DNA of 6,603 nucleotides, taken from positions 1 through 6,603 of the forward strand of contig JAGRCC010000192.1 in NCBI GenBank assembly GCA_020433785.1, read 5' to 3'. The position numbers and the translations under genes were made by a program. Below the pieces are notes generated by a model. It made no database searches. It was not told the origin of the DNA and saw nothing but the letters and a program-made list of their open reading frames with translations. The DNA comes from Anaerolineae bacterium (lineage in GTDB: Bacteria; Chloroflexota; Anaerolineae; 4572-78; J111). Below are positions 1 through 4,960 of this stretch, one piece after another (within the stretch, counting starts at the first letter, position 1; each line of letters begins with the position of its first letter).

Positions 1-608
1 AATTAAGCATTGGTGATATCAATGCTGACGGCGATTTGGATATATTCGAAGCTACCCTCTCCGGTTATGTAGTGTGGCATAATAATGGAACAGGGAACTT
101 TCACAGCGCCCAGATTAATACGACCAGCAGTCGTGCTGTGGCTCTGGCTGATGTCGATGGTGATGGTGATCTGGATGCCTATGCTGGAGACTATCTCGAC
201 ACGCCCGATACTATTCTCCTCAATGAATTGTCGATGGCGCCGCCCTATAAACAAGCTGTGTTTCTACCCACTATTTTTGGGGGGCTGCCTACACTACCAA
301 CAACAACCCAGATCAATATAGTAAGTATTGGTACGGGCGGCATTTGTAGGGTGGAAATTACCAATAAAGCAGGAGTATCTCTGGGAGAATGTGGGGGTAA
401 GTTAAATGATGGGGAGATCCTTGCTGACTATAAAACAACACTCTGTACCCAAATAACTTTACCACCTCAGGATACAACCTACCACGTAAGAGTTTTTCCC
501 AGACTTTGTGATGCAACGAAGGTAACCTTCTACGATGCGGTTGGCGTGACGCGCTTTCGAGAAGTGGAATGTGGGGATCCATTTAGTACTCCAATTTGTC
601 CCAAGTGA
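1..608 (+). CDS. Secreted VCBS/FG-GAP repeat protein, C-terminal part (5' end outside window)
   Basis: This is the C-terminal end of a larger, probably secreted protein. The frame is open from base 3 with no convincing start, so the gene begins upstream; a TTG at 36 lies inside a repeat and is not the real start. Two Asp/Gly-rich calcium-binding-like motifs are visible, DINADGDLD (15-41) and DVDGDGDLD (150-176). They are spaced 45 residues apart, and each is followed by a segment ending in Asn, as in VCBS/FG-GAP blades of beta-propellers. After the last blade comes a linker with VFLPTI (258-275), a style common in Chloroflexota exported proteins. A roughly 100-residue tail follows with six cysteines, probably beta-rich and disulfide-bonded, that I do not recognise. 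The stop is TGA at 606-608. The kinase gene starts 38 nt downstream on the same strand, so co-transcription is likely. No enzymatic motif is seen; adhesion or ligand binding is the usual role of such propellers. Confidence 0.8.
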   Translation, partial: LSIGDINADGDLDIFEATLSGYVVWHNNGTGNFHSAQINTTSSRAVALADVDGDGDLDAYAGDYLDTPDTILLNELSMAPPYKQAVFLPTIFGGLPTLPTTTQINIVSIGTGGICRVEITNKAGVSLGECGGKLNDGEILADYKTTLCTQITLPPQDTTYHVRVFPRLCDATKVTFYDAVGVTRFREVECGDPFSTPICPK

Positions 609-646
609 AAATGAAGAGAACTTTGGATATAAGTTAATCAGAACAA

Positions 647-2569
647 ATGTCGAATTTGATAGGGCAGTCGTTAGGACGTTATAAAATTAAATTAAAACTG
701 GGTGAAGGCGGCATGGCTGAGGTCTATCGGGCTTATGATCCCCTTCTTGATCGTGAGGTAGCTATTAAAGTCCTGCCGCGACAGTGGGCCGAAGAACCGA
801 ATTTTATTGCTCGCTTCCGATCGGAAGCTCAGGCCATTGCGAAACTAGATCATCCCAATATTTTGCCGATCTTTGATGCCGAAAACGATGGTCGTTACAG
901 CTATCTTGTCATGAAGTTGGTTCCTAATGGACAAACCCTCCGCTGGAAAATCAATCAAGGACTATCACTCTGGCAGAGCCTAGATATAGTCCAGCAAGTT
1001 GGAGAGGCGCTGCAATACACTCACGACCAGGGCATTATCCATAAGGATGTGAAACCCAGTAACGTATTAATGGCCGGGGATCGTCCCCTGCTCTCAGATT
1101 TTGGTCTGGCGGAAAGCGCCAAAGTTGGTAGTTTATCTCAATCCAAATATCTTCAAGGAACGGCTGAATTTATGGCTCCTGAGCAGTTCAGGGGAAAAGA
1201 AGTCGATCATCGGGCAGATCTTTATGCGTTGGCTTTAATTCTGTATGAGATGGTAACAGGTGAAATCCCCCATAAAGCGGATGATTTTATCACCATCGCT
1301 GCCAAGCGAATTAAAGAGAATCCCCCTCGACCTTGCCAGTTTAACCCTAACATTCCTCCCAACATCGAGCATGCCCTGCTCAAAGCACTGGCTACTCGCC
1401 CAGGTGATAGATTTGAAACTGTGGATAATTTTTTGAAAGCCCTCGAACCCTGGCCTAAAGTTAGTGTCGATTATGACACTGCGATCCCTGTGCTATCGGT
1501 AACATCAAGCGAAAATTCAAAGACGTGGACAGCCCCATTTTGGTACGGAGGCGTAATCGCTTTTATTGTTTTAATAGGGAGTTTGCCCCTGGTACAACCG
1601 TTATTATTCAACTCCGGAACTATTCCCAAAGAAAAGGAAATAATTAAGTCGGATTCATTTCCTACAACTCCAAAGGCAAATACAGCGCTTTTATCAGAGC
1701 CGCTGTCCACGGCCATTAGCTCGGGTACAGCTACGTTCTCAGCAACAACTATATTTGAACCTGCCCCGATTTTTTTCGAAGCCAGACCTAATGAAATTAC
1801 CTTGGGTGAAGAAGTGAGGCTTCAGTGGGACGCAGGTGAGAACACGAATACGGTTCAACTTGACGTTATTCCCAATCAAATGCGGCAATCCGAGGGAACA
1901 TATTTGTATAAGCCGAATCGAACCGGCAACATTACTATCACCTTAACCGGGGAGAATCTTCAAACCGGTATGTCATTTACTGAAACTGTGACTATACGCG
2001 TTAAATCGCCTACCTCCACGCCTACCAGTACCGCTACTCAGACCGCGACCCCAAGCCGTACCCCAACCATATTACCCACGTTCACACCTCCTCCAATTGT
2101 ACTTTTTACCCCTACCGCCCCACCAACCTCTACTGCTCCCACTGGAAATTTGAGCATCATTAGTCCAAATTCGGTTGAAGAAACCTATACATCACTGGTA
2201 ACGTTTGTATGGCGTTGGGATGCTCTCCTAATGGACAATTTTGGATTTGAAGTACGGCTGTGGCCGGATGGAGTAGAAAGTTTGGGGATTCATTCATCCA
2301 TAGATGATAATAAAAATGGTCTCATAAAGAAACGGGACAATTATGAATATTCTTTAACGATTGAGAATATTGCCAGTACTGAGCCAGTCAAGAGAAGCGG
2401 GTCAGGCGTTTACAACTGGACGGTTCTTCTTATTCAGCTTGACCCATATGACCCAAACTTGGGTATCGAGGCTGCGTCTGGTCAGGTACGGATAGGTGTA
2501 CCCGGTAGTGGAAATTCTGATTCATCAGGTGGTGGATCATCCAATAACGGAAAACCAGAGATCAGATAA
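647..2569 (+). CDS. Membrane-anchored Ser/Thr protein kinase with extracellular Ig-like and Thr/Pro-linked domains
   Basis: A 640-residue eukaryotic-type (Hanks) kinase of the PknB class that phosphorylates Ser/Thr of cytoplasmic targets. The catalytic domain spans about residues 12-268: Gly loop GEGGMAEV (19-26), ATP Lys41 in VAIK, helix-C Glu60, catalytic loop HKDVKPSN (132-139, Asp134; Lys replaces the usual Arg of HRD), DFG (151-153), GT (171-172), APE (177-179), Asp191 and Arg255. One membrane segment lies at about 299-320. Outside follow a Ser/Thr-rich stretch, a probable Ig-like beta domain (about 372-453), a Thr/Pro linker (about 455-500) and an unrecognised beta-rich C-terminal domain (501-640) with the FVWRW and FEVRLWPDG motifs. 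There are no PASTA repeats. The ATG at 647 leaves 11 residues before the kinase fold, which is normal, but no clear Shine-Dalgarno precedes it. The gene ends in a double stop, TAATAA. It follows the VCBS gene by 38 nt and converges on the FHA regulator gene. Kinase identity is very sure; the external ligand is unknown. Confidence 0.95.
   Translation: MSNLIGQSLGRYKIKLKLGEGGMAEVYRAYDPLLDREVAIKVLPRQWAEEPNFIARFRSEAQAIAKLDHPNILPIFDAENDGRYSYLVMKLVPNGQTLRWKINQGLSLWQSLDIVQQVGEALQYTHDQGIIHKDVKPSNVLMAGDRPLLSDFGLAESAKVGSLSQSKYLQGTAEFMAPEQFRGKEVDHRADLYALALILYEMVTGEIPHKADDFITIAAKRIKENPPRPCQFNPNIPPNIEHALLKALATRPGDRFETVDNFLKALEPWPKVSVDYDTAIPVLSVTSSENSKTWTAPFWYGGVIAFIVLIGSLPLVQPLLFNSGTIPKEKEIIKSDSFPTTPKANTALLSEPLSTAISSGTATFSATTIFEPAPIFFEARPNEITLGEEVRLQWDAGENTNTVQLDVIPNQMRQSEGTYLYKPNRTGNITITLTGENLQTGMSFTETVTIRVKSPTSTPTSTATQTATPSRTPTILPTFTPPPIVLFTPTAPPTSTAPTGNLSIISPNSVEETYTSLVTFVWRWDALLMDNFGFEVRLWPDGVESLGIHSSIDDNKNGLIKKRDNYEYSLTIENIASTEPVKRSGSGVYNWTVLLIQLDPYDPNLGIEAASGQVRIGVPGSGNSDSSGGGSSNNGKPEIR
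2009..2146 (+). repeat. Thr/Pro-rich low-complexity linker within the kinase
   Basis: Residues about 455-500 of the kinase consist largely of Thr, Pro, Ser and Ala in TPT/TAT-like runs, encoded by irregular ACN and CCN codons rather than an exact DNA repeat. It separates the Ig-like domain from the last extracellular domain and probably acts as an extended wall-spanning or glycosylated stalk. Such linkers are frequent in exported proteins of Chloroflexota. Confidence 0.7.
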
Positions 2570-2610
2570 TAAACACCACAACTTGCTCCATTATTTCTAA
2601 AATGCAGAAG
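2570..2610. other. Convergent intergenic gap between kinase and FHA regulator
   Basis: This is a 41-nt AT-rich spacer between two 3' ends facing each other. I see a second in-frame TAA just after the kinase stop but no GC-rich hairpin followed by a T-run on either strand, so transcripts from both sides may overlap. Confidence 0.6.
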
Positions 2611-3237
2611 TCAAAGATTTAATTTATAACCAATTCCGAAACGGTTCTCAATAATTTGGTTTGCATCCAAACCTAACTTTCGGAGTTTACGGCGTATATC
2701 ATGAATGACACGATCCAAATTGGCATTGTCCTCCGGAGTCCAGCGATCCCATATTGCTTCGGCGCAACTCTGTCGGCTACATACACTGTCGGCATTTAAA
2801 TATAAGTGGTATAACAAACGGAATTCATTCTTGGATAGTTCAAGTTTATTGCTGCCCCAGAAAAATAGCATCGCCCGATCATCAAAATGAAATGCCGTTA
2901 CTAAATCGGTAGCGTTCGGATCATTAAAGCGGAGTAATGGAGTTGATATACCCAATCCTATCTGATCTTCAGCCTGCAAAATATACGGTTCGTGCAATTT
3001 GCGACCGTTGACAAAAGTACCGTTTCTACTACCTACGTCGACTAAAAGATAATGTAAACCTTCTCGTGTAACTTGAGCGTGAAGTCGCGACACAACAGCC
3101 TGGTTGAGAACAAGGATATTGCACTGTGAAGCCCGACCAATACTGCAAACCTCTTGGCCCAAGATAAATTCAGCCGGCTTTACATCTTCAGATAAAGCGA
3201 TCAACGTTGGCGGACGTTCTTCATGGTTTACATGCAA
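2611..3237 (-). CDS. FHA domain-winged helix (OmpR/PhoB C-terminal type) transcriptional regulator
   Basis: A 208-residue cytoplasmic protein that joins a phosphothreonine-binding FHA domain to a DNA-binding winged helix. The FHA domain (about 12-104) shows the expected set: GR (34-35), SxxH (50-53), and NG (72-73) followed by FVNG (75-78), so the phosphopeptide-binding residues appear intact. The C-terminal domain (about 118-208) fits Trans_reg_C: LSKNEFRLLYHL (134-145), a recognition-helix region with LDRVIHDIRRKLRK (174-187), and the wing ending FGIGYKL (200-206). There is no receiver domain, so control is probably through phosphothreonine rather than an aspartyl phosphorelay. The start is TTG at 3237, chosen because GAGGAGG lies 9 nt upstream; the nearby ATG at 3233 is out of frame and followed at once by TAA. 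The gene lies 44 nt behind the methyltransferase gene on the same strand and faces the kinase gene. Its DNA targets are unknown. Mycobacterial EmbR combines the same domain types, but with the winged helix first. Confidence 0.92.
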   Translation of the reverse strand: MHVNHEERPPTLIALSEDVKPAEFILGQEVCSIGRASQCNILVLNQAVVSRLHAQVTREGLHYLLVDVGSRNGTFVNGRKLHEPYILQAEDQIGLGISTPLLRFNDPNATDLVTAFHFDDRAMLFFWGSNKLELSKNEFRLLYHLYLNADSVCSRQSCAEAIWDRWTPEDNANLDRVIHDIRRKLRKLGLDANQIIENRFGIGYKLNL

Positions 3238-3246
3238 CGGTTGATG

Positions 3247-3253
3247 CCTCCTC
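3247..3253 (-). promoter_or_regulatory. Ribosome binding site of the FHA regulator gene
   Basis: On the - strand this reads GAGGAGG, a near-perfect Shine-Dalgarno, with 9 nt to the TTG at 3237-3235. It decides the start codon: no in-frame ATG lies at a suitable distance, and the ATG at 3233-3231 is followed directly by TAA. Confidence 0.8.
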
Positions 3254-3281
3254 GTTAACTGAAATTCCTGCTTCAGAACCC

Positions 3282-4829
3282 CTACGAATACAACTCCACA
3301 CCCCTCAACTCCTCGGTCCGCCGGGCGACGAAATCATCGAGCGCGTCGCGGATGGCCTCATCCAGAGGGGGCTGCTCGTAGGCGTTGAGGACGTCCTTCC
3401 AAATCTTATTGGCCCGCTGGGCCGCATCGCCGACGCCGCTGAGCTGCCAGGATTCATAGTTTTGGCGGTCGGCTAAGACGGGGGTGTAATACTCGGTTCG
3501 GAAGCGAGCCTGGGTGTGGGGCGTGCCCAGGTGATGGCCGCCCGGCCCGACCTCTTTGATCATATCGAGCGCCAGGGTATCGTCGCTAATTTCGACCTCT
3601 TGGAAAAAGTGCTGGAACATACCCAGATTTTCCATATCGATGATCATCTTTTCGTAGCCCACGGTCAAGCCGCCTTCCAGCCAACCAACCGAGTGCATAA
3701 TAAAATTGGAATGCGACAGCACCGCCGGCCACACCGCCCACATCGTTTCGTAGGCCGCTTGCGCATCGGGCAGGTTCGAGGTGTTGAGCGTGCCGCTGTT
3801 GCGAAACGGCAGGTTATAGAAGCGGGCCATCTGCGCCCCGACAATCGTGGCCCAGGCTCCCTCCGGCGTACCGAAGGCCGGGCTGCCGGTTTTCATATCG
3901 AGGTTGGTGGCAAAGCCGCCGTAAATGACCGGCGCGCCTGGTCGAGCCAGTTGGGCCAGGGCGATGCCGGCCAGGGCCTCGGCGTTTTGCTGAGCGATGG
4001 CGGCCGCCATGGTGATCGGACTCATCGCGCCGGCCAAAATAAAGGGAGTGATGATCAGCACTTGATTGGCCCGGGCAAAAGTCAAAATCCCGCCGATCAT
4101 GCGGTCATCGTAGCGTAGCGGGCTGCTGGCGTTGATGATGCCGCCCAACACCGGCTGGTTCGATTCGGTGATGTCGTCGCCAAAAACGATCTTGGCCATC
4201 TCGACCGCATCGCCCGAAATAATCCGGCCGTGTGGCGCTTCCATGTAGGCTTTGTCGGTCAATTTCAACGCGGCCTGTGACCGCTTCAAATGGCGGAATG
4301 AAACTTCGACATCGTGGGGAACGATCAGTTGGTCGCCGGCAATGTGGATGGCGTTGCACATCTGGACGAGTTTCAGGAAATTGAGATAATCCTTCATCAA
4401 ACCGGGACGCCGGCCGTAATCCAAATCATGGACAAAAACCACGCCGCCGTTGGGGGCAAAGTTAATCTGGTTATCACCGATGAAAACAGTGCGTTCCGGG
4501 TTGCGGGCGCGCCAGGTGAAATGCGGCGGCGCTTGGGCCACCAGGTCGAGCACCAGTTGCCGGTCGGCCCAAACCACCTGGCGACTGCGATCCACCTTGG
4601 CTCCGGCCTTGGCCCACATATCCAGCGCCTCATCATCCAGGAAGGCCATGCCGATCTCCTCTAGAATGGTCATCGACGCCTCATGAATTTTTTGCCGCCC
4701 CTCTTCATCCAGACGGGTTAGCGGCGGCATACTGTTTTTGACGCTTAGCCAGGGGATATGGGCTAACGGTGAGGCCGGGGCGGAACGGCGTTCGCGGCGT
4801 TCGCGGCGGCGGGATGGGGTTGGGGACAT
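3282..4829 (-). CDS. MttB-family (trimethylamine/betaine-type) methyltransferase, non-pyrrolysine
   Basis: A 515-residue soluble TIM-barrel protein of the MttB family. Characterised members move a methyl group from trimethylamine, glycine betaine, proline betaine or carnitine to the Co(I) of a corrinoid protein. Family-like features are LDEEGRQKIHEASMTILEEIG (from about residue 40, typical N-terminal helix), FAPNGG (124-129), the PVLGGIINASSPL region (226-238), ARPGAPVIYGG (295-305), and SNLPDAQAAYE (351-361) with GGLTVGYEK (386-394). No in-frame TAG occurs inside the gene, so it lacks the pyrrolysine of archaeal MttB; the terminal TAG (3284-3282) is followed two codons later by TGA, so it acts as a plain stop. 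The ATG at 4829 is preceded by AAGGAGG. The first 20 residues are Arg-rich and unlike the family core. It lies between the oxidoreductase (131 nt) and the FHA regulator (44 nt). The family is sure; the substrate is not, and no corrinoid protein gene is present in the window. Confidence 0.9.
   Translation of the reverse strand: MSPTPSRRRERRERRSAPASPLAHIPWLSVKNSMPPLTRLDEEGRQKIHEASMTILEEIGMAFLDDEALDMWAKAGAKVDRSRQVVWADRQLVLDLVAQAPPHFTWRARNPERTVFIGDNQINFAPNGGVVFVHDLDYGRRPGLMKDYLNFLKLVQMCNAIHIAGDQLIVPHDVEVSFRHLKRSQAALKLTDKAYMEAPHGRIISGDAVEMAKIVFGDDITESNQPVLGGIINASSPLRYDDRMIGGILTFARANQVLIITPFILAGAMSPITMAAAIAQQNAEALAGIALAQLARPGAPVIYGGFATNLDMKTGSPAFGTPEGAWATIVGAQMARFYNLPFRNSGTLNTSNLPDAQAAYETMWAVWPAVLSHSNFIMHSVGWLEGGLTVGYEKMIIDMENLGMFQHFFQEVEISDDTLALDMIKEVGPGGHHLGTPHTQARFRTEYYTPVLADRQNYESWQLSGVGDAAQRANKIWKDVLNAYEQPPLDEAIRDALDDFVARRTEELRGVELYS
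4786..4803 (-). repeat. Tandem 9-bp repeat encoding the Arg-rich N-terminus of the methyltransferase
   Basis: Two exact copies of CGGCGTTCG (+ strand 4786-4794 and 4795-4803) are followed by a degenerate CGGCGGCGG. In the methyltransferase frame they encode an Arg/Glu repeat within residues about 7-15. The unit length keeps the frame, so copy changes would lengthen or shorten this tail without breaking the protein. Confidence 0.6.
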
Positions 4830-4833
4830 AGGG

Positions 4834-4840
4834 CCTCCTT
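4834..4840 (-). promoter_or_regulatory. Ribosome binding site of the MttB-family gene
   Basis: On the - strand this reads AAGGAGG with a short 4-nt spacer (CCCT) to the ATG at 4829-4827. It supports that start and hence the Arg-rich N-terminal extension. Its AGGAGG core is exactly complementary to CCTCCT at 4891-4886 in the same leader. Confidence 0.75.
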
Positions 4841-4866
4841 ATGTAGTAAGCAATTTACCTCGCTGC

Positions 4867-4949
4867 TGTCGTCCCAGACCGGGGTAGGAGGTTTTTCTCT
4901 TAATCCCTACTACCGACCCCCTACCCCCGATATGGATACTCGGACGACA
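4867..4949 (-). promoter_or_regulatory. Nested inverted repeats in the intergenic leader of the MttB-family gene
   Basis: The 131-nt gap between oxidoreductase and methyltransferase holds several pairing arms. The outer arm 4867-4877 pairs with 4939-4949 (10 of 11). Inside it, 4881-4888 GGGGTAGG pairs with 4920-4927 CCTACCCC (8 of 8), and alternatively 4883-4891 pairs with 4906-4914 (8 of 9); the two inner pairings exclude each other. No T-run follows on the - strand, so it is not a standard intrinsic terminator. It could be a leader RNA structure, an mRNA processing or stability element, or a small palindromic repeat unit present elsewhere in the genome. The repeats are seen directly; any function is inference. 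Confidence 0.45.
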
Positions 4950-4960
4950 ACGTGAGTCTA

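Noticed and set aside
36..38. TTG as start of the VCBS protein
   Set aside because: It lies inside the calcium-binding-like motif DINADGDLD, which continues upstream in the same frame.
596..633. Promoter before the kinase (TTGTCC and TATAAG)
   Set aside because: The two hexamers are 26 nt apart, outside the usual spacing, and the preceding gene reads into the kinase.
3254..3279. Hairpin between methyltransferase and regulator as a terminator
   Set aside because: The stem (GTT..CTGAA with TTCAG.AAC) is short, AT-rich and bulged, and no T-run follows on the - strand.
3282..3284. Terminal TAG of the methyltransferase as a pyrrolysine codon
   Set aside because: Read-through would end two codons later at TGA, and the protein already has full family length; the internal position used by pyrrolysine enzymes has no TAG.
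3516..4118. + strand open frame (200 codons) opposite the methyltransferase
   Set aside because: Same reason: an antisense shadow of a well-supported gene, with Arg/His-rich translation typical of GC-rich reverse frames.
4904..4930. G-quadruplex on the - strand (GGGGG, GGGGG, GGG)
   Set aside because: Only three close G-runs are present; the fourth is too distant for a convincing motif.
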